From positions 1 to 63,084 of IMG/VR virus record IMGVR_UViG_3300002835_000181: a DNA stretch of 63,084 nt. One strand, 5' to 3'. Position 1 is the stretch's first letter, and each line of letters begins with the position of its first letter. The notes beneath the pieces were generated by a model. The model worked only from the letters and a program-made list of their open reading frames with translations, made no database searches and was not told the origin of the DNA. The position numbers and the translations under genes were made by a program. Origin of the DNA: a virus. Shown in pieces: positions 44,958 to 53,007 of this stretch.

Positions 44958-46025
44958 TTAATTCTGAATATCAAAAATTATCTCTACTGTTAGCTTTACG
45001 CTAGATTCTGCAAAAAATGGACTAAATGACTGAACATCACTAGCAAAAATATCTATTAATCTAGCACTATTCCAATAATAAACCTTACACTCTAATAATT
45101 TATCATATTTTAATGCGTTTGGATTTAGTGTTCCGTCTATTAAAAACGGCTGAACTCCGTATTTAATAACCAGATTAGTATCATACATCCTTATTACTTT
45201 ATCTTGTTGTAATCTTAAAATATCTATAATTTTATTACGATCAGCCATAGTTTCTGATACTATATGAAGCAGCAATTCTTGTTTCATAACAAGAGATTTA
45301 TCTCCCAACTGCCAAGGCTTGGATAGTCCTCTTGAAACTGTTTCAATAATAATTGCTGGTAATTGTACTCTATTATTACTTAATATACTAAAATCGCCCT
45401 TATTTAATTGCTTGAAGTGTTCACTGTTCGCATCGGTTTGATATTGTAATTGTCTCCACCATTGAGCATTATCATAATTATAAATTTGTAACCACCGATA
45501 GCTATATTCCATTTCCACTTTGCTATTTAGTGGTATAGCAGTATTGAATACTATTCTGCTATTAATATAGTCAACTTTATATGCGTAGGTTCCAACAGTA
45601 TTTAAAGGATAAAAAGTATTATTAATGTAAATACCAGTAATAAGATTTGGAGATATTGATTGAATATACTCTTCTGGACAAGGAGTTGCTTCTAAAATTG
45701 AAACAGGGCAGGGTGTCGATGGAGTTATAACAATATCTGGTTCTATACATTTACTATAAGAAATATCATCTTCCCATATCCAATCTTTTCTCATAGTTTG
45801 CCAAACTTGACCATTATTAAAATTAGGATCATTCGTTGGTTTTAGTAATGAAAGAGGATTTCCGTATATATTTTGATCGGGTTTTGCAACATTAATAAAT
45901 CCTCCAATATTTAAGAATCCCCAATCTAGAAAACTTTTAATATTATTTTCAATCTGTGACATTAATAAATGTTGTCCAATATTATCAACGCCACTAAATT
46001 TTTCATTTCCTAAATTATAACTCAT
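44958..46025 (-). CDS. Head-tail connector/neck or tail terminator-like protein (355 aa)
   Basis: 355 residues; the ATG overlaps the previous gene (ATGA). A Pro/Cys insert (PDIVITPSTPCPVS...ATPCPEEY) and an aromatic beta segment (ITGIYINNTFYPLNTVGTYAYKVDYINSRIVFN) are visible. The latter resembles an exposed beta domain, as found on neck or tail decoration proteins. The C-terminal half is mixed alpha/beta. Role assigned by order only. Confidence 0.5.
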   Translation of the reverse strand: MSYNLGNEKFSGVDNIGQHLLMSQIENNIKSFLDWGFLNIGGFINVAKPDQNIYGNPLSLLKPTNDPNFNNGQVWQTMRKDWIWEDDISYSKCIEPDIVITPSTPCPVSILEATPCPEEYIQSISPNLITGIYINNTFYPLNTVGTYAYKVDYINSRIVFNTAIPLNSKVEMEYSYRWLQIYNYDNAQWWRQLQYQTDANSEHFKQLNKGDFSILSNNRVQLPAIIIETVSRGLSKPWQLGDKSLVMKQELLLHIVSETMADRNKIIDILRLQQDKVIRMYDTNLVIKYGVQPFLIDGTLNPNALKYDKLLECKVYYWNSARLIDIFASDVQSFSPFFAESSVKLTVEIIFDIQN

Positions 46026-46663
46026 TTCATCGCCTCTTTTAAAATATTATTAATTTCACTATCAACAGAGTCTATGGCTCGTGTTATCCAATTGTTATTT
46101 TGTGTGCCAGCAAATTCTGGAGGAACACTCCACTTGCCTTTTTGTACTCCTCTCATGATAGCTCGTCCGGTACGAGATCTTGGATTAACCCCAAATTCTA
46201 CAACATAGTCTTTAATAATAGTTTGATTGCCAAATAATAATAACCATTCCAACCAATTTAAATCTACTCCTTTTTCTGTTGTTAATACGGCAGCAGACGA
46301 ATTAATAACATCGGAATAATCCCCACTAATCATATTAATACTAAAACCACCAGATATTTTATTATTATTAATTGATACGCTTTTATAGTCTGTATTAATT
46401 TTTTTCCAAAAGTTTATAATAGATGATAGTCTACTATCGCTATCTGGTAAACCAAATTCATATTTTAAATCACCAGATAATAACGAATTATACTCAGGAC
46501 TATTTTTAATAGCATCAATTATAGTATTAATAATTTTAGGTTTAACTCGATTAAAAATATTTTGTAAATACTTATTTAGTTCTGGTTTTAATGCTCTTAG
46601 TATTTTACCTTCAATTTCATTAGTATTTTCAACAATAAATACTCTGCTATTAAGATTACTCAT
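46022..46663 (-). CDS. Head-tail connector protein (213 aa)
   Basis: 213 residues from the ATG that overlaps the upstream stop (TAATG); a TTG 18 bases further upstream is less likely. It contains a long N-terminal helix and an HK97 gp10/neck-like end (GVNPRSRTGRAIMRGVQKGKWSVPPEFAGTQNNNWITRAI). That end fits the 'minor tail/head completion' family with a basic C-terminal half. Confidence 0.6.
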   Translation of the reverse strand: MSNLNSRVFIVENTNEIEGKILRALKPELNKYLQNIFNRVKPKIINTIIDAIKNSPEYNSLLSGDLKYEFGLPDSDSRLSSIINFWKKINTDYKSVSINNNKISGGFSINMISGDYSDVINSSAAVLTTEKGVDLNWLEWLLLFGNQTIIKDYVVEFGVNPRSRTGRAIMRGVQKGKWSVPPEFAGTQNNNWITRAIDSVDSEINNILKEAMK

Positions 46664-47193
46664 TACTGTACACTTTGCCAAGTAGTAACTATAAAACTAT
46701 TATCTCCAAAACCCATTGGTATAGGATCTCTGTATCTAATATATTTATTTAAACTTAAATCTGTAATATTAGTATCTATAATAATATATGATGCATTTTT
46801 AATATTGGCATAATGTGATATATTGCATAGAGATTGTATTTTACCATCTACGAAATTTACGCTTTCTAATTCTAGAGGAGCCATACCAAAAAATGCGGGT
46901 TTGATAATACCAAGATATAGCTCTTTTTCATTAGAAAAGCTAAGACTTCCAACACCGGCGCAATAGGGACAAATTTGTCCATCTATAAAAGGTATAGGTC
47001 CACCGGGTTCGTATCTGTTGGTGGATCTTCTGCTAATTGAATCATAAATACAATTTGGACAATCTTGTAGTTTGGTATTTTCAAATACTAATTTACAAGG
47101 TACTGTTAATGCAGTATCTTCTAATAAGGCATTTATCATGTCCTTAAATGTTTGTTTATGGGCCGATGTAATAATACCAGTAAATATACTCAT
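46663..47193 (-). CDS. Head-tail joining-type protein with zinc-like Cys pairs (176 aa)
   Basis: 176 residues. Two CxxC pairs (DCPNCIYD...GQICPYCAGVG) are separated by about 32 residues containing NRYEPGGPIPF. This insertion pattern is seen in phage head-closure proteins. The remainder is a small beta domain. It is in the connector slot between the 47206 gene and the neck genes. Confidence 0.6.
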   Translation of the reverse strand: MSIFTGIITSAHKQTFKDMINALLEDTALTVPCKLVFENTKLQDCPNCIYDSISRRSTNRYEPGGPIPFIDGQICPYCAGVGSLSFSNEKELYLGIIKPAFFGMAPLELESVNFVDGKIQSLCNISHYANIKNASYIIIDTNITDLSLNKYIRYRDPIPMGFGDNSFIVTTWQSVQ

Positions 47194-47205
47194 ATTTTTA
47201 TTTGA

Positions 47206-47739
47206 TTAATAAAATTGATTATTTTTAAATCTACTATGATTAGAATCTGAATTATTAAGATTCTGAGGATCAAAATTATTTCCAACAAAAGGACTAAATA
47301 TTGCTCTAATAGCTGTAGCATTACCAATATTATGATCTAGTACTAATTGTTCGTATAGCTTGCACGGACCCATATTTAAAATATCTCTATACCCAGCAAG
47401 TGTACCATTAACACTTAAACTAGCAGGCCCTAAAGCTGCTCTAAGGCCTTCTCCGGCCGCCTTGGTTCTAAATGTACTTTGATCTAATAGACAGGCCGCT
47501 TTAAGAGATACCAGACCAATAAAGTCTATATCTCTAACTTCTGGATCGCTAGGATCTGGACTTATGGTGGTTGCTACAACATTAGTTGTATAAGTATTAT
47601 CAAAATTAACTTCCATAATAACATACTGAGCAGCAATTACAGTTAATTGTATTAATCTATCATCGCTATAGGTTGGAGATGTAGATAAGTCATTAATTAA
47701 ATTTCTAATAATTAATGGTATTTCGGTTTCCCAGTACAT
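47206..47739 (-). CDS. Head-tail adaptor-like protein (177 aa)
   Basis: 177 residues from ATG 47739 (MYWETEIPLIIRNLINDL), preceded by AGAAAGG at a good distance. A longer in-frame TTG start at 47799 would run through the terminator and is rejected. The helical N-terminal part, followed by ACLLDQSTFRTKAAGEGLRAALGP, suits a gp6-like head-tail adaptor. The first gene after the capsid transcription block. Confidence 0.6.
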   Translation of the reverse strand: MYWETEIPLIIRNLINDLSTSPTYSDDRLIQLTVIAAQYVIMEVNFDNTYTTNVVATTISPDPSDPEVRDIDFIGLVSLKAACLLDQSTFRTKAAGEGLRAALGPASLSVNGTLAGYRDILNMGPCKLYEQLVLDHNIGNATAIRAIFSPFVGNNFDPQNLNNSDSNHSRFKNNQFY

Positions 47740-47772
47740 AATGAACCTTTCTAAAAAGAGCCATAAGTATAT

Positions 47773-47778
47773 TACACC
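47773..47778 (-). promoter_or_regulatory. Putative late promoter motif GGTGTA right after the capsid terminator
   Basis: GGTGTAATATAC on the - strand, directly behind the U-tract of the capsid terminator and 33 bases before the next ATG (47739). A new start of transcription is needed exactly here. Confidence 0.5.
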
Positions 47779-47784
47779 TAAAAA

Positions 47785-47812
47785 AAAAGGCCAGCCCAAA
47801 GGCCAGCCTTTT
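47785..47812 (-). terminator. Rho-independent terminator after the major capsid gene
   Basis: On the - strand: AAAAGGCTGGCC, loop TTTG, GGCTGGCCTTTT (12-bp stem with two G-U pairs), followed by a run of T. On the + strand it also ends in a T-rich run, so it can work in both directions. It lies 27 bases after the capsid stop. Confidence 0.85.
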
Positions 47813-47838
47813 CTTTTTCAGTTAATCAAAACTTGATA

Positions 47839-48849
47839 TTAGAGAGAGCCAAGTAGTACTCTGCGGTTGTCGAGAACAGCAAAGCCTTGTTCAGCCCAGC
47901 CGTAGAAGCCTGCTCTCTTCTGACGATGTAGTGTATCGTCTTCGAAGATTTGAACTTGCTCACGAACTGGCATTATGAAACTATCTCTCTTGCGTAGATC
48001 AAGACCAACTACTAGTTCAACGTCGCCTTCTGGAAGAGTGGCTGATAGAACGTTGTCATAGAATAGTTGATATTCTTGACCTTCACCAAGTTCGTCACGA
48101 TCATGGAGGTTGACGCCGAATACTCTGTTTAGAGTACCATCAGCAGCAACATAGATCTCACGACGAGTGATTTCGTCTACTTGATCAACGCCCCAGTTGC
48201 GAATGTCTTCCATAGCTTCTGGTGAAACGTAAAGATCTGTAAGTAGACCACGATTATTACTAGCACTATTACCGCCACCATTGCGACGCATAACAGTCTT
48301 CATTAGACTAACTAGACGCTTGGTGAATTGACCGCTATCGGCATCGCTGTCGAATACTACGATATTGCGATCAACGCCAGCAGCTAGTAGTGTGTGCCAG
48401 CCGTCATCATTCATCTTCTTAACAAATTGAGCTTCCATAACTTCCATAGCACGACCAACAACGTCCCAGCGGGCGTCACGGGCATACTTTAGGAGGTAGT
48501 CAATTGAGGCGCCAATGTCATAGGTTGGAACCATGACGTAATCGCCTTCAACATGACGCTCTGGAATGTAACCATGATTAGGAATTGTGTAGGCCACAAA
48601 GTCCTTCTCGGTACCAGGAGCAAGGAAATCTAATGGAAATTCAGGAGTAGCACTTTGAGCCAATACGATTGGTTCGAAAATGTTATCAAGAATATCGCCA
48701 TTTAGAATACCTTGACGAAGTGGTAATTCTAGGGCTTTTGCAAATTCTGCATTTGCGGCTAAAGCCTCTTCTTTATTCAGTGAACCTGAACGAACAAGAA
48801 GATCTGTAAGTTCTGGTGTTGGTTTAAAGGTCTGATTATTAGATGACAT
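47839..48849 (-). CDS. Major capsid protein
   Basis: 336 residues, HK97-fold-like, with an N-terminal arm rich in Ala/Leu/Glu. The body has IVLAQSATPEFPLDFLAPGTEKDFVAYTIPNHGYIPERHVEGDYVMVP. The C-terminal half has YVSPEAMEDIRNWGVDQ and NLHDRDELGEG. Its codons are less AT-rich than those of the neighbours, as expected for the most abundant protein. It is followed by a strong terminator and preceded by the decoration and scaffold genes. Confidence 0.85.
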   Translation of the reverse strand: MSSNNQTFKPTPELTDLLVRSGSLNKEEALAANAEFAKALELPLRQGILNGDILDNIFEPIVLAQSATPEFPLDFLAPGTEKDFVAYTIPNHGYIPERHVEGDYVMVPTYDIGASIDYLLKYARDARWDVVGRAMEVMEAQFVKKMNDDGWHTLLAAGVDRNIVVFDSDADSGQFTKRLVSLMKTVMRRNGGGNSASNNRGLLTDLYVSPEAMEDIRNWGVDQVDEITRREIYVAADGTLNRVFGVNLHDRDELGEGQEYQLFYDNVLSATLPEGDVELVVGLDLRKRDSFIMPVREQVQIFEDDTLHRQKRAGFYGWAEQGFAVLDNRRVLLGSL

Positions 48850-48871
48850 TTTTTTTCTCCATTAAATTTGA

Positions 48872-49321
48872 TTACTGAATGTTAACTGAGACTTTAGCGA
48901 AACCATCAGCATCCTTACCACTAAGGAATGTGCCGATTTTGACAGCGTTTGTTGATGTTGTTGATACTGTGCCACTTGGGCCAACATAAGCAGAATCACC
49001 AGCAGATGGACTACCATCAACTAGGTCAGTTGTAACTTGGCCAACTCTTAGAAGAGTAACCTTGCCACCAACTTGAACTTCGTCTTTGTGCCAGTTGATA
49101 TGCTGTCTTGTTAGATCAAGATTTACAACATCATTTAGTAGTACGCCTGCTGGAACGTTGCCAGAAGCAGCTGCTGCATAAGCAACTACAGCATCAGCAT
49201 CGTCCATTGATACGCCTACACCACCTGTTACGAAAGAAACTACGCCGCCTCTTTCAGCTGTTGTATTCATGAAAAAAGAGATATCTGTTAAATGTTCAAT
49301 ACGATCTGGTTTAAGAGCCAT
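48872..49321 (-). CDS. Capsid decoration/stabilisation protein
   Basis: 149 residues, small and beta-rich, with GGVVSFVTGGVGVSMDDADAVVAYAAAASGNVPAGVLLNDVV and VTLLRVGQVTTDL. This is the pattern of the DUF2190-type head decoration proteins found between scaffold and capsid. Clear AGGGAG before the ATG, balanced codon use like the capsid gene. It probably binds the outer capsid surface. Confidence 0.7.
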   Translation of the reverse strand: MALKPDRIEHLTDISFFMNTTAERGGVVSFVTGGVGVSMDDADAVVAYAAAASGNVPAGVLLNDVVNLDLTRQHINWHKDEVQVGGKVTLLRVGQVTTDLVDGSPSAGDSAYVGPSGTVSTTSTNAVKIGTFLSGKDADGFAKVSVNIQ

Positions 49322-49323
49322 TG

Positions 49324-49950
49324 TTATTCTCCCTTATTAAGTTTTTTACCGAGTCTGTTGCAAACAAAGTCTACGAGAGCTGCACGAGTTGAATCAACTT
49401 CTGGAACTTCTTCGCCGCCAACAACGGGAACAATTTCTTCAGTTGTTTCTACATTTTCAAGAGCCTCGGTAATGTCATTGGTTTCTTCAACTTCATCAGC
49501 CTTGGCCATCTTATCTTCTTTTTTCTTTTTGGTCTTGAGCATGTCTGTCATTGCAGCAAATGTTTCATCGTCAACATTTTCAAACTTCTCAAGTACGTTA
49601 TCAAGATTATCATCTTCATAACCGTTCTCAATGAGAGCAGCTTTGCGCATCATTTTCTTTTCTTTCTTCATATAGCCTGCAACTGCTTCATTAGCTTGAT
49701 TAAGCTTTGTTTCTAGTTCGACTATTGAAGCTTCCATCTTTTTCATTTTTTCTTCATAGTCTTTCATCTTTTTAGCAGCTTCTTCCTTTTCGGTTACAAG
49801 CTGATCTTTTTCGCTAGTTAGACTATTCAATGTTTCTGCATGAGCATTCTTCATAGTTTCGATTTCGGTCTTGAGTTCTGTTACTGCTAATTCAGCAGCC
49901 TTTGTGGCTTCTGAGCAGTCAGCAACAGTATTTTCAGCTTGTTCACTCAT
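49324..49950 (-). CDS. Nested in-frame scaffold protein (208 aa)
   Basis: The ATG at 49950 (MSEQAENTVADCSE...) lies within the protease/scaffold gene and has GGAG nine bases upstream. A GGTGTA motif stands at 49990-49995, 39 bases before this ATG. The product would be the bare coiled-coil scaffold, the arrangement of lambda C/Nu3. It should be made in excess over the protease form. Confidence 0.7.
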   Translation of the reverse strand: MSEQAENTVADCSEATKAAELAVTELKTEIETMKNAHAETLNSLTSEKDQLVTEKEEAAKKMKDYEEKMKKMEASIVELETKLNQANEAVAGYMKKEKKMMRKAALIENGYEDDNLDNVLEKFENVDDETFAAMTDMLKTKKKKEDKMAKADEVEETNDITEALENVETTEEIVPVVGGEEVPEVDSTRAALVDFVCNRLGKKLNKGE

Positions 49951-50760
49951 TGTATTATTCTCCGTTTGTTCGGTTGACTGAAAAATAGTTACACCTGATT
50001 TTGTAAAATCGTCATTTTTTTCTAAAAATTTAAATTCGTCTTTACTAAATATTATACTATCTGGATTTGCTGGTCTGTCTACATAGCCCTTACCACTAAA
50101 TGTAATATTTCGTAAAACTCTACCAATTTTATAGTTTTCGTGCTCTCCCATACCACCATATGCTCTAAGATATTTAGTTAAATATGCTGTATTATTATCA
50201 CGAGATAAAACTTTATATTCTCCAGTATCTTTATTAATTAATCCATAATCAAAACCCTTGAAAAAGCATTCCATGCTCACGTATTTCAAGCCATTCTCAA
50301 TCTCTGCTATGAGCTTGTTGGTTCTTTCTTGGAGTTCAGGTTTGGTATAAGATTTATAGATTACGGCTCCGGTCAAAATATGATACTTTTCTGGTAAATT
50401 CTCTATTGGTGTATTTTCGTCAATTAAAATGCCATCTTGTGTAACAGGATAGTTTGATACTATATGGCCAATAATTAAACCTTCATCATGTTCTAGATTT
50501 GTAGGTTTGTGTTCTGGACTATGGCGAGCGGCCCATACTTCATTTTTATCGAAAATATCGTCATTTTTATTCCAATTGCTACTTACTAAAATAGACTGAG
50601 TGTAATATAAATCACTGTCGTTGACAGAAGCTAAAGCCTTAAAAGTTTTAGATTTTAGCTCTTTACTGCATGGTTCTATTGCAGATGCGTATGATATGCT
50701 GGCGGATGTCTGAATTTTTTCAGCTATACCATCATCGTATTCTTGTTGAAATATTTGCAT
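49324..50760 (-). CDS. Prohead protease fused to scaffold domain
   Basis: 478 residues. Residues 1-230 are a prohead serine protease: His91 in LEHDEGLIIGHIV and Ser162 in GLKYVSMECFF form the likely His-Ser pair, and RPANPDSI ends the domain. Residues about 270-450 are an acidic coiled-coil scaffold (EIETMKNAHAETLNSLTSEKD and onward). The C-terminus (EVDSTRAALVDFVCNRLGKKLNKGE) is basic and may bind capsid protein. An internal in-frame start produces the scaffold alone. Confidence 0.85.
   Translation of the reverse strand: MQIFQQEYDDGIAEKIQTSASISYASAIEPCSKELKSKTFKALASVNDSDLYYTQSILVSSNWNKNDDIFDKNEVWAARHSPEHKPTNLEHDEGLIIGHIVSNYPVTQDGILIDENTPIENLPEKYHILTGAVIYKSYTKPELQERTNKLIAEIENGLKYVSMECFFKGFDYGLINKDTGEYKVLSRDNNTAYLTKYLRAYGGMGEHENYKIGRVLRNITFSGKGYVDRPANPDSIIFSKDEFKFLEKNDDFTKSGVTIFQSTEQTENNTMSEQAENTVADCSEATKAAELAVTELKTEIETMKNAHAETLNSLTSEKDQLVTEKEEAAKKMKDYEEKMKKMEASIVELETKLNQANEAVAGYMKKEKKMMRKAALIENGYEDDNLDNVLEKFENVDDETFAAMTDMLKTKKKKEDKMAKADEVEETNDITEALENVETTEEIVPVVGGEEVPEVDSTRAALVDFVCNRLGKKLNKGE
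49990..49995 (-). promoter_or_regulatory. Putative late promoter motif GGTGTA before the nested scaffold start
   Basis: GGTGTAACTATTTTTC on the - strand, inside the protease coding sequence and 39 bases before the internal ATG at 49950. The spacing equals that of the intergenic sites. Confidence 0.4.
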
Positions 50761-50780
50761 TTTATAACTCCAGTATAATA

Positions 50781-52961
50781 CTAACTATACACCGCTGAAT
50801 AAAATGATGACTTAATTAATTTATTTTCTTCACTAGTAATTGTGCGATTTAATTCGTTACTAATTTGTTTGATCCAGTAATTTAAACTATTAAATTTGGA
50901 GATAATATCTGTATGATTAATTTGACTTATAGCCTTATTTATATTAATCTCATTAATAGAACTATTAATTTCTAGTCCTAATAAAATTTTAGTTTTAAAA
51001 TCATCTAGTTCTTTACTTTCTTTAGCAGATAGTTTTCTAAGGTTATCTTTATTATAAAATTCTAATAACATAGGATTGACAATTTCGCTGATCTTGTCTT
51101 GAGCTTCATTTGCCCATATGGCTAAAGACGCTCCTGTTCTTGGGGCGAAATCTCTTTCTTTTCTTTGTTGTGAATCTTTACTATTTTTTGGGCGACCTTC
51201 TCCGGATATTCCAATGGGAGAACTAGATCCAGGATTTCCACCAATTTTTGGAGCCGTCGGAAACTTAGCTTTCATTTCTAGTCCAGTAATTTCTCCTCGT
51301 TTTTTAGGATCTAATTCTAATCCTACTTGACTTGGTGTTACGATTCCAAGCTGTAAAGCAATCTTCTTAAGATTATTTTCAAAATTAGCATCATAATAAG
51401 GACCAGCTTTAGGTACCATACGTTCAGCATCTCTATCTCTATTTTCTCTATTAAGGCGATATTTTTCCATATTCGGATCAATGCCGAATTTCATTTGGAT
51501 CAGTTCATCGCTAATTAAGTTTCTATCTGCAAGTTGTACTAGGAGTGCTTTTTCAGCATCTTCATTGCTAAGATCCATTCTGTCGAATTCAATTTTTGCT
51601 GGATATTTAAATCCCATAGCCTTTTGTACCAACTCTAATTCTTTTTCCCAAAAATTAACTAGTACATCACGCCCATATTGCAGTCGTTGAGTGAGTGTTT
51701 TTAGACTTATAAAGTTATTGGTTGTTCCGGATGCTCCGAACGTTCCTGTTAATGTTGGTGGAATTCCAAGTCCAGCATATACGCTATTAAGATGAGGAGT
51801 ATATTTTCCTTCACCTAAAAAGTTATGAACATTAGTATTGCTTTCAATAAGTTCGATATCTGGACCCCAAACGAGATCCATAGTTCCGCCTCCAACGTTA
51901 TTGCCCAAAATTGCTGACAGTTTGGCTGCTGCTGCTTTGGTTGGGGCGATCTTGTGCTCAAGACTACCCAATTTGAAAATTCTGATATTAGAAACAGCTC
52001 CATCAAGAGCACACATATCAGCTAATTTTAGTTTTTCTAAGATTGTTATATCATCCATGATAGCGTATATCATCGGGTATGCCCATACTTGCCAATCATC
52101 TTTTTTATAATGAAAAACTAAAACCTTGTCGGGATTTAATACGTATGGCTTTTTTGTTTTCGCTGCTTCCAAAATATCTTGAGGTAACTGATTTACAATA
52201 TTTTTTTCCGCATCATTCTTAGGAGCGTTAATAGTACGTCTAAGCGAAGACGGTAATGTAACTCCATATATTTTTTTCTGAGCAAATGATGATAAAGATC
52301 CACCAAGAACATCGACATATACAGGATCTATAAATGTATACTTCCAAGGAATTTCTTTTTTATCAATATCAACATCATCATATTCTGGATTGATAATATC
52401 TGCCGTAGCCGTAGCTCTATACATTCTATCAATAGTTTTTGTACTAATTTTAGCTGTTTGTTTACTAACTACTATATTTGCTGTACGATATAAATTATTT
52501 AGAAATCTTTCACTGCGATCTCTACCATTAACTTTCTTAAACCATGCCTTATAAAAACGTTCTATTCTTTTATTTGGGTGAACAACTCTGATGCCCTGAG
52601 AAGCAAAATCACCCATCAAGTCAATAACATTCTTTACTAGTCCTACTCTTTGATAAATTTCATCTGCTCTACGAATAATATTTTTAACTTTGTTAGGAAC
52701 AGCTTCTTCTGGACGGAATGAATAGTAGTCAGACTTTGTGAGTCCTGGTCTACCATCAACATTAGAATCAAGACCAGAAAAGTCTAATCTGGTTCGACGA
52801 GCTGTAGATTTACCAATACCATTATATTCGGCTAATGATTGTGATGATACTTGTAGGGCGTCTTTTTTGCTTTGTAAATCTTCACCCCAAGTAACATAGG
52901 CTTCTTCGTTTGATAGTAACTCGTTTTCGATAGCTTCACTTTTTGGATAATTTTTAGCCAT
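50781..52961 (-). CDS. Portal protein
   Basis: 726 residues. Portal features include an N-terminal region with VGLVKNVIDLMGDFASQGIRVV. IPWKYTFIDPVYVDVLGGS marks the wing, and GLGIPPTLTGTFGASGTTNNFISLKTLTQRLQYGRD is typical of portal proteins. The C-terminal extension carries a disordered, charged stretch. It follows the terminase large subunit, and GGTGTA lies before its start. Twelve copies should form the DNA channel. Confidence 0.85.
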   Translation of the reverse strand: MAKNYPKSEAIENELLSNEEAYVTWGEDLQSKKDALQVSSQSLAEYNGIGKSTARRTRLDFSGLDSNVDGRPGLTKSDYYSFRPEEAVPNKVKNIIRRADEIYQRVGLVKNVIDLMGDFASQGIRVVHPNKRIERFYKAWFKKVNGRDRSERFLNNLYRTANIVVSKQTAKISTKTIDRMYRATATADIINPEYDDVDIDKKEIPWKYTFIDPVYVDVLGGSLSSFAQKKIYGVTLPSSLRRTINAPKNDAEKNIVNQLPQDILEAAKTKKPYVLNPDKVLVFHYKKDDWQVWAYPMIYAIMDDITILEKLKLADMCALDGAVSNIRIFKLGSLEHKIAPTKAAAAKLSAILGNNVGGGTMDLVWGPDIELIESNTNVHNFLGEGKYTPHLNSVYAGLGIPPTLTGTFGASGTTNNFISLKTLTQRLQYGRDVLVNFWEKELELVQKAMGFKYPAKIEFDRMDLSNEDAEKALLVQLADRNLISDELIQMKFGIDPNMEKYRLNRENRDRDAERMVPKAGPYYDANFENNLKKIALQLGIVTPSQVGLELDPKKRGEITGLEMKAKFPTAPKIGGNPGSSSPIGISGEGRPKNSKDSQQRKERDFAPRTGASLAIWANEAQDKISEIVNPMLLEFYNKDNLRKLSAKESKELDDFKTKILLGLEINSSINEININKAISQINHTDIISKFNSLNYWIKQISNELNRTITSEENKLIKSSFYSAVYS
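50788..50793 (-). promoter_or_regulatory. Putative late promoter motif GGTGTA before the protease/scaffold gene
   Basis: GGTGTATAGTTAG on the - strand, overlapping the last portal codons and 27 bases before ATG 50760. Confidence 0.45.
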
Positions 52962-53000
52962 AATAACTCTATTTATATTGTAATTGTATTGTAATTATAT

Positions 53001-53006
53001 TACACC
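53001..53006 (-). promoter_or_regulatory. Putative late promoter motif GGTGTA before the portal gene
   Basis: GGTGTAATATAATTAC on the - strand, in the spacer between terminase and portal, 39 bases before the portal ATG. A T4-late-like TATAAATA also occurs in this spacer close to the ATG. Confidence 0.45.
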
Positions 53007-53007
53007 A

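Noticed and set aside
43919-46025. Tail sheath gene
   Set aside because: Neither protein in this interval has sheath motifs, and the tube gene is directly followed by chaperone-type genes; a contractile tail is not supported.
47739-47799. Longer TTG start for the head-tail adaptor gene
   Set aside because: The extension reads through the terminator hairpin and gives a hydrophobic stretch; ATG 47739 has a good AGAAAGG.
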